Assembly: GCA_017461725.1 (NCBI GenBank)
Contig: JAFTXG010000028.1
Coordinates: 186,001 to 250,000, forward strand
Reading direction: 5' to 3'
Source of the DNA: Lachnospiraceae bacterium
Lineage (GTDB): Bacteria; Bacillota; Clostridia; Lachnospirales; Lachnospiraceae
Length of the DNA stretch: 64,000 nucleotides
Below, piece after piece: positions 35,694 to 45,109 of the stretch; the first letter of the stretch is position 1; each line of letters begins with the position of its first letter. The position numbers were made by a program, and so were the translations under genes. The notes beneath the pieces were generated by a model. It saw only the letters and a list, made by a program, of their open reading frames with translations. It did not search any database and had not been told where the DNA came from.

Positions 35694-35769
35694 GGTGTTC
35701 CTCCGAACCCTGTTCAATTTATGTACGGTTACTACCGTCGTTGGCCAGGGGGTACTTCCCCCGAAATCA

Positions 35770-38700
35770 TCAATATCCGGCTATGGTACCGTAGGTATAG
35801 GACCACAGGCTGTCGGAAGGATCGATGTCCGCCCCCTTGGTAAAGAGCTCCTGAGACAGAAGCAGGGGCTTGATCTCCACATCGGCAGAAATGCTCACAT
35901 AAGTGTAGGCCTTACTCATGGAGAAGGTGCTCTTCGCCGGATGTCCGTCGATACCCGCAGACGCATAGTATGCGCTCAGTCCGCCATCGGTCTTGATATT
36001 GATGGTGATCACATCGCCGATACGCTTGACCACATTGTTGGAATTCTTTCCGGACAGCTCCAAAAACAGGAACAGTCTCAGATAATCCTGATAGCCAAAG
36101 GTGAACATGGAAGCCATACCGGAAGAATCCGCGCTCTTTCCGTCAACGGAGATATCTCCCGCAGCATCCGGGAAGTAGGACTCCAGTGTCTCGTTTACCT
36201 TCGCCTTTACATTTTCGATGGCCTGACCGGAAGCGTTCTTCAGTTCCTCTTCCTGCTTCTCGATAAAACCATTGATCTCGCCGGAGATCTCATCACTGAG
36301 CCCTGTAACCCAAGTCTTCACTGTGCCGGTAATCGTATCAGCCGCCTCATCCAGATATACGGTAATACCATTTGTCACACAATTGAGCAAATTGGTGAAA
36401 TCTTTTGAGGTGACCTCAATAGAATCCTTGGTTCCATCCATCACCTTCTGTAACTGGCTATTGTACATTGCCAGATACTCACTCAGGCTCTTTCCACCCG
36501 CCTTTGGCTTAGCGGTCATGACCTTATCCACGATCGTCGGCATTTGACCCTGGAGGAAAGTGATCACTTCGTCGGAATAAGCTCCGGTACCTTTTGCATT
36601 GTCCAGATAAGTATTCAACGCCGAGGTCAGTCGTTCTTTGATAGCAGCCTCATCCAGCTTAAGACTTCCTGCTGCGGTGAAAATCTCCGCATAAATCTTT
36701 TCCACTTCGTCCGTCAATGTCTGGGCCATGGCACTGATCGCGTCATTTAGCATACCCTTAAGTGACGAGGTCACTCCGGATGTGATATCCTCTGCCAGCG
36801 CAGTCACCTCGCTGGCCGCCATATCCACTGTACTGTTGACAAACTCCTGCATCTTTCCGCTCAGAGTATCGATGGCTCTTTTCGCTATATCAGTCGCGCC
36901 CTCGGCAACCGCATCCACCGCCTCCTCCTTCACCGCGTTGATCATACCGTTGACGCTGAAGGTCCAGGTCTGGGAATTTTTGATCAGGGCAACCTTCTCA
37001 CCCTTCATGATCTCGTTCAAATCGTACACCGTCTCGGCCATGGCCAGACAGAGCTTAAACACCACCTGTGCCACCTGATAAGGGAACACGCCCAGGGTAG
37101 CTGCCTGGATCGCCAATGCCGGCGGCAGTGTCTGCGCATCGATGTCTCCCGCAGTCAGCGCGTAGATCGTATTGCAGACGAAACGGATCGCAAAAATGTT
37201 ACCTTTGACCAGTTTAATATTTTCCTGAGGACCGGCATCCACGTTCGGCACAGGAAAATTCTCTTGAACTTTTGCCGGGATTCCCTTCTGTCCGTAAAGG
37301 ATGTACTCCACCTCACAGCCGTAAAGAGGATTGTTTGCTGTGCTGATGGCCACATTGGTCATGGTAAAATGTTCTTTGTCGTACTCCTCACTCTTTTCCA
37401 TGCAGAAAGAATAGTTGGAGAAATTCTCATATATATACTCCGTGACAAACAGATTGTCTCTGGCACCCTCAAGGCCGTTATCCAGCACACCCAGCAGACC
37501 CTGCACCAGACTGATCATACTCTGCATCTGCTTGATGATGCCGGTCTGATCCTCATCGTCAACGCTGCCGATACTGTTCTTTTTCGTTGCCTTGGTGGTA
37601 CTTTCCAGCGTATCAAAAATGCTGGCATCATACTTCAGATCAGCGCTCTCATTCGCTGCATCTTTACCGTCCTTATTCAGATCCTTTGCACTTCCGGTCA
37701 AATTGGAATCGGTGTCATCCTCCTCATTTCCCTTTCCGCCGTAGGTGGAGATCAAATAGAGATAGAAAGAGGGAACTCCGATCGTAACATCATCGATCGT
37801 AAAACGCTCCGCGATCTGCTTCAGGTATACGGAGGATGTCATCTTCTTTTCCTGCAGATTTACCTTCACATGACTCTTATAGTAAGAATCCGACTTGCTG
37901 ACGCTGAAGCTGTCGCCCTTGAGCAGCTTTTTCGCCGCATCGCCGTAATGCTTGCCGCACTTGGCATTGTCCGTCTTCCAGCTCTTTGTCGCCACATCGA
38001 GAAATGTCTTCCCGTAAACCGTACCGGAAAGTCTGGATTTCAGTCCGTCCGAATCTGCCAAAAAGCTCTTGATCGCCTTTACCTGATCAATAACCTCCTG
38101 AACATCCTTTGTGTTAAAGGTGGAGCTATTCTTGGAGGTCTCGCTGGACATAATCTCATAATACTCGTCCTTGGACTGATTTTTCGCGTAGGTTTCCACC
38201 TGCGTGTTCAGGTTCTTGTTTGCGGTCTTCACGCCGCTGATATCCGAGATCACCTTCTCGCCCAGCTTAACCACATCATCGATAAAGTTGGTGTGATCCC
38301 AGAACTTATACCACTTGGTATCCACTTCCTTCTCCAGAAGGGCATTGATCGCATCGTACAGCGGTTTCAGTTCGTTATATGCCGCGGTCAGATCCTTTCC
38401 GGCACTTTTGCGGGCATTCTCCAGGCGGGTCTGATAGGTATCATAAAATGTCTGATAGGCATCAATGATCGGCCAAACCTTGCCGAATTTATCTAGCGCA
38501 TCTGACTCAGCCGCATCTCTGGAGGCGTGAAGCTCCTCAATCCGCTTATTGTAATCCGACTCTGCCTCATCCTCCCCCCGCTCAGGGTCAGAAGCCATAT
38601 TCATGTTCTGCCAGCAGACAAATACTGAACAAAGCTTAGGCATATAATTGTTCAGCGCGTCAAACGCAGACTCGATGTTGACCGCCTTCTCCTCCACATC

Positions 38701-39657
38701 CAGATACGTCTGCATCATCTCAATACCACTGATTCCGCTGATTTCATCCGGATCAGCTCCGAACACCGTGGTAAGCTCTGTATTCAGAGATGCAATCGCA
38801 TCCTCAAGAGCGACATCAGAGGTCTTTCCAGGATTTGCGATGGCGAAAGAATCGGCTGATGAATGGGTCATCTTGTGGTCAAGCTTGATCTCGGCTGCAT
38901 CTATCAGATAAGTAATAATCGTCTCATGAGCTGACTTCATTTTTTTCTCAGCGGTCGCCCAATCTAATTCTTTCAATTCTTTCTGAATCTTCGCAATTTC
39001 CTTATCTAACGTCACCAGTGCCTCATAAAACGCCGATGAGGCATCGCCCAGATTGCTGATCGCCTTATCGACCTCGGCCTTCTTATCTGCCACTTTAGAC
39101 TTATCATTGATGGATTTGAACGCGTTAAGGGTACCGAGAAGGTCCATGCCCACCTCGGCAACACCGCGATATTTCATAAATTCCACGATCTGATTTTTCA
39201 GGATGGCGGGGTTGGACAGTTCACTGCCCGCTACCTGAGTAACCTTCACATTGTCCACCGACACATTGAGAAAGTTATCGCTGACATCCTCCGCCGTCAC
39301 CGTGTTCATGATCTCATTGACATAGCCCTGCGCCTGAGTCAGCAGCTGGCTCTGATAATCCGCGCTGGAATCAAGAAGTCCTGCCGCGGAAAGGGTATCC
39401 TCGAAATACTGGGCCACATTTTCCTGCAGTTCCTCGTTTGACTGGGACATGGCAAACAGACCGTACACATCCTCCAGTACGGTATCGTAGGTCGCCAGCG
39501 CAGACTGTGCCGCCATCTCGCCGGCACTCTCCACCACAGCCTTGGACATATTTAAATTCGCCGCGTCCACCAAAAGGCCGGACAGCGTCATCATCGGCAG
39601 CAAAATAATCGCCAGAAAGATGGAGACCGATCCCCGATGTCGATAAAAAAACTTCAT
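35770..39657 (-). CDS. giant TadG/TadE-like membrane protein with helical ectodomain
   Basis: The start is ATG 39657 after GAGAGGG (1295 residues). The N-terminus RHRGSVSIFLAIILLPMMTL is one membrane helix in the position of a TadE/TadG leader region, but without the usual Glu at position 5. LSGLLVDAANLNMSKAVVES follows, the start typical of TadG-like (DUF5702-type) proteins. Most of the remainder is Ala/Lys/Asp/Glu-rich predicted helix and coiled coil, including a Ser/Lys-rich stretch. Usual TadG proteins are 400-600 residues. It probably forms a long surface stalk near the pilus base or acts as an adhesin. Confidence 0.68.
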   Translation of the reverse strand: MKFFYRHRGSVSIFLAIILLPMMTLSGLLVDAANLNMSKAVVESAGEMAAQSALATYDTVLEDVYGLFAMSQSNEELQENVAQYFEDTLSAAGLLDSSADYQSQLLTQAQGYVNEIMNTVTAEDVSDNFLNVSVDNVKVTQVAGSELSNPAILKNQIVEFMKYRGVAEVGMDLLGTLNAFKSINDKSKVADKKAEVDKAISNLGDASSAFYEALVTLDKEIAKIQKELKELDWATAEKKMKSAHETIITYLIDAAEIKLDHKMTHSSADSFAIANPGKTSDVALEDAIASLNTELTTVFGADPDEISGISGIEMMQTYLDVEEKAVNIESAFDALNNYMPKLCSVFVCWQNMNMASDPERGEDEAESDYNKRIEELHASRDAAESDALDKFGKVWPIIDAYQTFYDTYQTRLENARKSAGKDLTAAYNELKPLYDAINALLEKEVDTKWYKFWDHTNFIDDVVKLGEKVISDISGVKTANKNLNTQVETYAKNQSKDEYYEIMSSETSKNSSTFNTKDVQEVIDQVKAIKSFLADSDGLKSRLSGTVYGKTFLDVATKSWKTDNAKCGKHYGDAAKKLLKGDSFSVSKSDSYYKSHVKVNLQEKKMTSSVYLKQIAERFTIDDVTIGVPSFYLYLISTYGGKGNEEDDTDSNLTGSAKDLNKDGKDAANESADLKYDASIFDTLESTTKATKKNSIGSVDDEDQTGIIKQMQSMISLVQGLLGVLDNGLEGARDNLFVTEYIYENFSNYSFCMEKSEEYDKEHFTMTNVAISTANNPLYGCEVEYILYGQKGIPAKVQENFPVPNVDAGPQENIKLVKGNIFAIRFVCNTIYALTAGDIDAQTLPPALAIQAATLGVFPYQVAQVVFKLCLAMAETVYDLNEIMKGEKVALIKNSQTWTFSVNGMINAVKEEAVDAVAEGATDIAKRAIDTLSGKMQEFVNSTVDMAASEVTALAEDITSGVTSSLKGMLNDAISAMAQTLTDEVEKIYAEIFTAAGSLKLDEAAIKERLTSALNTYLDNAKGTGAYSDEVITFLQGQMPTIVDKVMTAKPKAGGKSLSEYLAMYNSQLQKVMDGTKDSIEVTSKDFTNLLNCVTNGITVYLDEAADTITGTVKTWVTGLSDEISGEINGFIEKQEEELKNASGQAIENVKAKVNETLESYFPDAAGDISVDGKSADSSGMASMFTFGYQDYLRLFLFLELSGKNSNNVVKRIGDVITINIKTDGGLSAYYASAGIDGHPAKSTFSMSKAYTYVSISADVEIKPLLLSQELFTKGADIDPSDSLWSYTYGTIAGY

Positions 39658-39674
39658 CCCTGTACCCTCTCTTG

Positions 39675-40370
39675 TCAATTGGTAAAGAAGTCTGATATTT
39701 TACTGAATACCACCTGAATCTGCTTGATATACTCGCCCACCTTGAAGCGATCCAGTATATCGCAGACAAAATCCACATTTCGGATAAACTCTGTCTGGCT
39801 GTCGATCTTCATGGAGGCATAGCCTCTCAGCGTGATCGTCGGCTCCAGACCAAACAGATTCGTCAAACTGGGAAACAGGCTGAACGACTGTGTGATCTCT
39901 ACCGACGCGGTCTTAAAGAAGATACCGGAAACACCGTTGTAAGTCACTCTGGGTTTGCTCAGATACTGATCGGAGACCAACAGCTGTGACGATTCAATCA
40001 CCGCCTTGACCTTCTTCTCAATATTCGATTTGATGGAATTGCTGTTGTATTTATTATCCCAATAGCGATAAGGGTCGCTGGTAAAATTGGATGAATTTAT
40101 GGTCGCACTTTTCTTTCGGTAGCCGACAGTCTTCCCGTTGGTCGTCTCGCTGAAATTAATCACTTTCTCAGCGTTTGGGTCTGAGTAAATCTTTTGCGCG
40201 ATGATGATCCCCCGCTCTGCCGCAGCATCCAGAACAGATGCCTGATGCAGAAAGAATCCCGTCATAAACAAAAACAATATAATAAACAGACAGATCGGCA
40301 AAATAATGGAATATTCCACGATCGTTGCCGCTCCCTGATCCTCGCTCGTTAACTTTTTCCAAAAAGTCAT
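39675..40370 (-). CDS. TadE family pseudopilin
   Basis: This 231-residue protein has the classical TadE start: EDQGAATIVEYSIILPICLF, with the Gly, the Glu at position +5 and a Tyr after it, followed by a hydrophobic helix. GFFLHQASVLDAAAERGIII matches the TadE domain after the helix. It ends 18 bp before the TadG-like start codon. Such pseudopilins are cleaved by the prepilin peptidase and needed for pilus assembly. Confidence 0.85.
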   Translation of the reverse strand: MTFWKKLTSEDQGAATIVEYSIILPICLFIILFLFMTGFFLHQASVLDAAAERGIIIAQKIYSDPNAEKVINFSETTNGKTVGYRKKSATINSSNFTSDPYRYWDNKYNSNSIKSNIEKKVKAVIESSQLLVSDQYLSKPRVTYNGVSGIFFKTASVEITQSFSLFPSLTNLFGLEPTITLRGYASMKIDSQTEFIRNVDFVCDILDRFKVGEYIKQIQVVFSKISDFFTN

Positions 40371-40385
40371 AACATCACCTTTTCC

Positions 40386-40409
40386 GGGAGGTCTGTCGCC
40401 AGACCTCCC
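40386..40409 (-). promoter_or_regulatory. intra-operon hairpin with GNRA loop behind the pilin gene
   Basis: GGGAGGTCTG (minus strand 40400-40409) and CAGACCTCCC (40386-40395) form a perfect 10 bp stem. On the transcript the loop is GCGA, a GNRA tetraloop. There is no T-run, so it is probably not a terminator. It lies 24 bp past the Flp pilin stop codon and could protect the pilin message from 3' decay. Confidence 0.65.
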
Positions 40410-40432
40410 TTAAAGTCAGTTTTGTTCACACA

Positions 40433-40648
40433 TCAGCTGATGGTCTCATTGATGGTGCTGGTATCAACGCCGTCAAAAATACCCTGGATAATACCAACGA
40501 TCTGCTCTCTGAAGAATACACCGAGAACGACAGCCAGCGCTACCAGAATAACTGCAGCAACGATTTCACCGCCGCCTCTCTCTTCATTCAGCAGTCTGTC
40601 CTTCAGATTCATGAATCTGACATATGCAGCCACGCTCAACTTTCTCAT
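40433..40648 (-). CDS. flp: Flp-type pilin
   Basis: This 71-residue protein has a positively charged N-terminus with a short helix and then NEERGGGEIVAAVILVALAVVLG, a prepilin-like glycine region joined to a hydrophobic helix with an early Glu. The rest (IIQGIFDGVDTSTINETIS) is a short tail. Size and layout match Flp/Fap major pilins made by Tad machines, but the Tyr that usually follows the Glu is missing. AAAGGAG precedes the start. It is between tadC and tadE, and the 137 bp gap before it contains a GC-rich hairpin but no gene. Confidence 0.78.
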   Translation of the reverse strand: MRKLSVAAYVRFMNLKDRLLNEERGGGEIVAAVILVALAVVLGVFFREQIVGIIQGIFDGVDTSTINETIS

Positions 40649-40786
40649 AATCTTATCTCCTTTCCCTTATTTGAAATTGATGCTCTTCATTTATATACAA
40701 ATGCTGTTTTCGAACCGGGGATACCCACGCCCGGAAACGCACTGTACATACTTTTTCTGCCCCGCAACACCGGCGGGAAAGCCACT

Positions 40787-41647
40787 TTAGAATGAGAGGT
40801 TTGTGAATACCGGGACACAGATCATTACCAGGATACCGGCAAACATCAGCGTGATAGGCAACAGAAGCTTGCTGGATGCCTCCTCGCCCTTCTGTCTCGC
40901 TCTCTGCTTCTTCTCATTCCACGCCTCATCGGAGAACTGGCGAAGCAGCACGACCAGCTCTTTATTTCCCTTGCTCAGGTTCTGTGCCAGCGCGGAGATG
41001 AACTTGGTCACAGCCTCGGAATTGCAACGCTGTGCAAAGTCCAGATAGGCCTCCATCTCGGAGACACCGTTCTGCATCTCCAGGACCGCTCTCTGCATCT
41101 CGGTGTAGATCACTCCCTCTCCGGTGGCTGCGATCTTCGCCCAGGCCTCGCGGGTGATCATACCGGCATTTACCAGCAGTGCCAGCTTGGAGGTCACCTC
41201 GGGATACTCTGCGGCGATATCATCCTTCCTGGCATTGATCTCGTCCATAATGGTGGTCTCATAGTAATAGGCGATCGCCGCTGCCGCCGCTACGGCCAGA
41301 ATGCTCAGCGCAGGCATCTCCAGCAGTGCAGTGACAAACAGACCAACGATCAGCGTAAACCATGCCATGGACACTTTCTGTGCCATGTTGACGCGGAAAT
41401 AGTACTCTCCGTACTTTTCTCCGTGGACAATCGCGGAATTATGTATCATACGCTTAGCGTATTTACTGCGGTAATTATAGTGAACCAGATCAAGAGCCAC
41501 GAATCCGACCACAAACAGATCCTTCACCGGACTGTTTAAGGGGGCAATCATCTGCTTATAGCGGGCACCCTTCATCAAAAACAACAGAAAAACCACGGTC
41601 AGCAGCGTATCAACTGCCATGACAGCCATCAATAATAATCCATCCAT
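40787..41647 (-). CDS. tadC: Tad pilus inner membrane platform protein, TadC-like
   Basis: This protein of about 286 residues has a T2SF domain with an N-terminal helix (LLMAVMAVDTLLTVVFLLFL), a soluble helical part with ILVALLVNAGMITREAWAKI-like segments (ASKLALLVNAGMITREAW in the sequence context), and a C-terminal helix (ITLMFAGILVMICVPVFTNL). TadB and TadC form the membrane platform that couples TadA ATPase action to pilin extraction. The ATG at 41647 follows GAGG with an 8 bp gap and is preferred over GTG 41656. The gap to tadB is 10 bp. Confidence 0.85.
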   Translation of the reverse strand: MDGLLLMAVMAVDTLLTVVFLLFLMKGARYKQMIAPLNSPVKDLFVVGFVALDLVHYNYRSKYAKRMIHNSAIVHGEKYGEYYFRVNMAQKVSMAWFTLIVGLFVTALLEMPALSILAVAAAAAIAYYYETTIMDEINARKDDIAAEYPEVTSKLALLVNAGMITREAWAKIAATGEGVIYTEMQRAVLEMQNGVSEMEAYLDFAQRCNSEAVTKFISALAQNLSKGNKELVVLLRQFSDEAWNEKKQRARQKGEEASSKLLLPITLMFAGILVMICVPVFTNLSF

Positions 41648-41657
41648 CCCGCTCACC

Positions 41658-42458
41658 TCATATCTTAATGTTCAGAATCTTCTTGCTCAGCCAGTACGCC
41701 GCCGCAAACATCAGCACCGCGATTGTAGTGGATGTCCGGCCGGTGGACGAGGTAAGATTGATCACATCGCTGCCCATCTGCTTCAGCAGATAGACAAAGA
41801 TTACCGGCATGACCAGCATAATATTCTGCTCACTGGTTTTGGAAGAAACCATCGTCTTGATCTCCAGAGAAATATCAATCTTGTCACAGAGGATTCGGTA
41901 AGTATTTTTCAGTACGTCGCGGATATTTCCGCCCTTGCGGTAACAGGTATCAAATACATTTGCAAAACTGATGATGTCCGGCTGCTGACTTCTGTCGCCG
42001 AAATCCAGCAGCAGCTCCTCAATATTGATATTGTTCGCCATACCTGCCAGAATGATCTTCAGCTCACGGTAAATGTCACTGTCTGCCGTATACTGCATCT
42101 CCATATCATGCGCTGCGGAGGCAAACGCATCATGTACATTGGAACCTGCACCGATGGAGGTGGACAGGGAATCCAGCATATCCTTAAACTGCAGAAGAAG
42201 CTTCTGCTGCCGCTTGGCGATGATCTGCTTTTTTCTGACCGGCACAAACACGAATCCGCAGATCAGTGCAGCGATCCCAGATAAGATCATATTTTCATAA
42301 AAAATGTTTCCGACCACCGCGCCCACGACTGCCGCCAGGACGAAATACAGGATTTTTTCCACCGGTTTCATCTCGTAAACGCTGTAATCGTCCGCATTTC
42401 CGAGAATACCGGTCTTCGGCACATACTCTTCTTTCTTATTCTTATTAAACAGCCCCAT
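41658..42458 (-). CDS. tadB: Tad pilus inner membrane platform protein, TadB-like
   Basis: This 266-residue protein has two N-terminal helices (LYFVLAAVVGAVVGNIFY and LSGIAALICGFVFVPV), the T2SF domain with FKDMLDSLSTSIGAGSNVHD and FANVFDTCYRKGGNIRDVLK, and one or two C-terminal helices. The T2SF core is the same as in GspF/PilC platform proteins. GAGG precedes the ATG. It partners TadC and is adjacent to the TadA ATPase gene (10 bp gap). Confidence 0.87.
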   Translation of the reverse strand: MGLFNKNKKEEYVPKTGILGNADDYSVYEMKPVEKILYFVLAAVVGAVVGNIFYENMILSGIAALICGFVFVPVRKKQIIAKRQQKLLLQFKDMLDSLSTSIGAGSNVHDAFASAAHDMEMQYTADSDIYRELKIILAGMANNINIEELLLDFGDRSQQPDIISFANVFDTCYRKGGNIRDVLKNTYRILCDKIDISLEIKTMVSSKTSEQNIMLVMPVIFVYLLKQMGSDVINLTSSTGRTSTTIAVLMFAAAYWLSKKILNIKI

Positions 42459-42468
42459 ACGCTACCTC

Positions 42469-43707
42469 TTATATCTCCGTCTTAATTCCTGCCAACTGCA
42501 GTTTAAGTGTATTTTGTAAAGGATTCTCGGTTCTGACCAGTTTACCGCTGACCTTCTCCAGTGTGCTGAACTCATCCTCCTCAAACCGATAGAGGGGATT
42601 TAACTGGATCTTTCCATCCTCATATCCCAGAACCTCACAGATCTCCATGGTCTTTCGGGAATGGTCTCTCAGTCTGGACAGGTGAATAATGATATCCACC
42701 GCCGAAGCAATCTGCTGACGGATCGCCTCCAGAGGGAGTCCGTTGGCTCCCTGCAGTACCATGGTTTCCAGACGACTCAGCATATCCTCGGTGGAGTTGG
42801 CATGACCGGTGGACAGGGATCCATCGTGACCGGTATTCATGGCCTGAAGCATATCCAGCGCCTCTCCTCCGCGGACCTCACCGACTACGATTCGCTCGGG
42901 GCGCATACGCAGGGAAGACTTGATCAGATCGCGGATCGTAATCTCACCTGCACCGGATGCATTTGCATTACGGGTCTCAAGGCTGACCAGGTTGTCAATC
43001 CCCTTGATCTGCAGCTCGGCGGAATCCTCGATGGTGATGACACGCTCCGACTTGGGAATATAGTTGGACAGCGCATTCAGGAAGGTAGTCTTACCTGAAC
43101 CGGTACCTCCGCAGATAAAAATATTGTACTTGGCCTTGACCAACAGCTCCAGCTTATCCGCAATGTCCTGCGTCAACGAGCCATATCCGATCAGCTTTTC
43201 GATGGTCATCGGATCCTTGGAGAACTTACGGATCGTCACAGTGGGACCGCACAGCGCAATGGGCGGCAACACCACATTGACACGTGATCCGTCGGGAAGG
43301 CGGGTATCACAGATGGGATTTGCCTGAGTCACCTCACGTCCGGCCAAACCAACAATTCGCTGAATGATATCCTCCAGCTTACGCTCGTTTTCAAATTCCT
43401 TGTCCAGCTTCATCAGCTTACCGTTTTTCTCGATGAAGATGGTTTTATGACCGTTGATCATGACCTCTGTGATCGAATCGTCGCTCATGATCGAATCCAA
43501 TATGCCAAATCCACGGATCGAGCTGTACACCTGCTGTGCAATGGAAAGCCTCTGCTCAATCGGCAGATACATCCCTCTGGTTTTGGCCGCCACGGTCTCC
43601 TCGATCTTTGCCTCCAGCTCCTCATCGGACAAACCGCTCAGCTGGAAATTTTCCGAAACATACTGCTTTATCTCAGCAATTAAGTTCTGCTCCTGCTTTG
43701 AATCCAT
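42469..43707 (-). CDS. tadA: Tad pilus secretion ATPase, TadA/CpaF family
   Basis: This 412-residue ATPase powers pilus assembly at the membrane. Walker A is GGTGSGKTTFLNAL. An N-terminal helical domain (about 1-100) is followed by GFGILDSIMSDDSITEVMIN, the CpaF-type N2 domain start. RMRPERIVVGEVRGGEALDM is the Walker B region, and GHDGSLSTGHANS holds the His box. The CpaF class is typical of Tad loci rather than of type IV pili. The CGGAGG site is 5 bp before the ATG. It is the second gene of the operon. Confidence 0.93.
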   Translation of the reverse strand: MDSKQEQNLIAEIKQYVSENFQLSGLSDEELEAKIEETVAAKTRGMYLPIEQRLSIAQQVYSSIRGFGILDSIMSDDSITEVMINGHKTIFIEKNGKLMKLDKEFENERKLEDIIQRIVGLAGREVTQANPICDTRLPDGSRVNVVLPPIALCGPTVTIRKFSKDPMTIEKLIGYGSLTQDIADKLELLVKAKYNIFICGGTGSGKTTFLNALSNYIPKSERVITIEDSAELQIKGIDNLVSLETRNANASGAGEITIRDLIKSSLRMRPERIVVGEVRGGEALDMLQAMNTGHDGSLSTGHANSTEDMLSRLETMVLQGANGLPLEAIRQQIASAVDIIIHLSRLRDHSRKTMEICEVLGYEDGKIQLNPLYRFEEDEFSTLEKVSGKLVRTENPLQNTLKLQLAGIKTEI

Positions 43708-43777
43708 AACATCCTCCGAAATCGTCTGTCTTTATCTGTCCGTTTTTTGCTTTTTCCGCCGCGGATCGCCCGCAGCA

Positions 43778-44839
43778 TTACAGCAGGCGCTTAAATATGC
43801 CCATGCCGGAAACCTGCTGCACGATCTGGGCTACCGACGCATGCTCGTATCTGGGAATACCTCCCAGCATCGTGATATCCAAGCCCTCCAGAGTCTGTCC
43901 GGTCTTGTTGCTGAATTTATTGTACAGCAGCTGCAGCTTATCCAATCTATGCACATCATTCTGCTCTGACAGTACCTTCATTGCCTGATATGCCTTGACA
44001 AATTTGTTATTTCCGATCTCTGATCCGTCATTTACCGCAACAACCGAATGAACTGCTCCCCAGAGATATCGGCTCACCGCATCCAGATCAAACTGTCTGT
44101 CCAGAACGATCACATCAAACAGACCACTCTTCTGCAGTGTAGACACCAGAAGCTGCACATCCTCATGATTCAGCTCGGTCATATCCAGTGCCAGCTGGGT
44201 CGCCGCATAGAAATAAACACCGGTCGCCATATCCTGACGCAGCGCACTCTCCAGCTTCATCCCCACGGTGCTCTTTTTACTCTTCACCGCGTAGATCACA
44301 TCACTGAAGTCAAACTGGCCAACGCCGTCAAAATAGCAGCCCGCATCTCCGAACACATCAAGATTCAGATACAATGCACGCTTTCCCTCTTTCGCAAATA
44401 CAATCGCCGCTGATGCCGCCATGGTGGAGCTGCCGCAGCCGCCGCCGGCCGAGCAGAACCAGATCACCTTTGCGTCGCCGTTTCCGCCCCCTGCAGACAC
44501 GCCTTCCGCCTTTTCCGAATAGAGATTTAACACATGATTATAAATCAAGTCCGCACGCTGATATTTACACACGGCCGCCTGTCCCCGGAAAGACTCCAGT
44601 CCCAGGTCCTCCACAAAATAGGCAAATCCGCAGCGGGAAGGGAGCTGTTTTGCCGGGATCTCGTACCGCTCATCTGCCAAAAACACGTCCACTCTGGCAG
44701 AGTCAATGGTTGCCAGCGCCATATCCACATCGGTAAACGAGTATACCTCCAGCTTATCCGCATATTTTGTACTGAACACAGCGACGATCCGATTTAAGTA
44801 ATTGATATCCTGGTCCAGAATCGCAAGCTTGATTTTCAT
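43778..44839 (-). CDS. Tad pilus localisation protein, TadZ/CpaE-like MinD-family ATPase
   Basis: The start is ATG 44839 after GAGAGGG (353 residues). The N-terminal part (1-110) resembles a receiver-like domain (LAILDQDINYLNRIVAVFST). The second part is a MinD/ParA-like ATPase with a glycine-rich P-loop WFCSAGGGCGSSTMAASA (missing the usual Lys-Gly-Gly order; the Lys of the Walker A is replaced) and a long C-terminal section. TadZ proteins place the pilus machine in the cell. It is the first gene of the operon and has its own promoter. Confidence 0.8.
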   Translation of the reverse strand: MKIKLAILDQDINYLNRIVAVFSTKYADKLEVYSFTDVDMALATIDSARVDVFLADERYEIPAKQLPSRCGFAYFVEDLGLESFRGQAAVCKYQRADLIYNHVLNLYSEKAEGVSAGGGNGDAKVIWFCSAGGGCGSSTMAASAAIVFAKEGKRALYLNLDVFGDAGCYFDGVGQFDFSDVIYAVKSKKSTVGMKLESALRQDMATGVYFYAATQLALDMTELNHEDVQLLVSTLQKSGLFDVIVLDRQFDLDAVSRYLWGAVHSVVAVNDGSEIGNNKFVKAYQAMKVLSEQNDVHRLDKLQLLYNKFSNKTGQTLEGLDITMLGGIPRYEHASVAQIVQQVSGMGIFKRLL

Positions 44840-44910
44840 CTCAAATCCCTCTCTTTTTCCATTTATCATTAAAATTTTATTTTTTTCACCAAATTATCAT
44901 ATTCTTTATA

Positions 44911-44939
44911 AGTATATAATGAATATTTACTTTCATCAA
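44911..44939 (-). promoter_or_regulatory. promoter of the Tad/phosphosignalling operon
   Basis: On the minus strand TTGATG (44934-44939) and TATACT (44911-44916) are 17 bp apart, 72 bp upstream of the tadZ-like start codon. No other good promoter was noticed before 22 kb, so it may drive the 18 genes downstream. Confidence 0.6.
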
Positions 44940-45035
44940 GTATTTTTTACCAAAGTTTTTGTGAGTACATTTTGACCCCGGAGTATATCAAGGAAAGATT
45001 TTAACAACCAGGAAAAGAATTTCACAGAATTTTTA

Positions 45036-45064
45036 TTGCTATTCTGCTCTTTTCGCATTATAAT
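45036..45064 (+). promoter_or_regulatory. promoter of the YesL-like gene
   Basis: TTGCTA (45036-45041) and TATAAT (45059-45064) are 17 bp apart. It is divergent from the Tad operon promoter, with about 100 bp between them. Confidence 0.6.
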
Positions 45065-45109
45065 AGTATTTATATGCAATTATGATTATTTTACATACGG
45101 AGGTTTTTC

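Noticed and set aside
37264..38496. Open frame of 410 codons opposite the TadG-like gene
   Set aside because: No ribosome binding site or recognised domain. The TadG-like frame is continuous and fits the operon.
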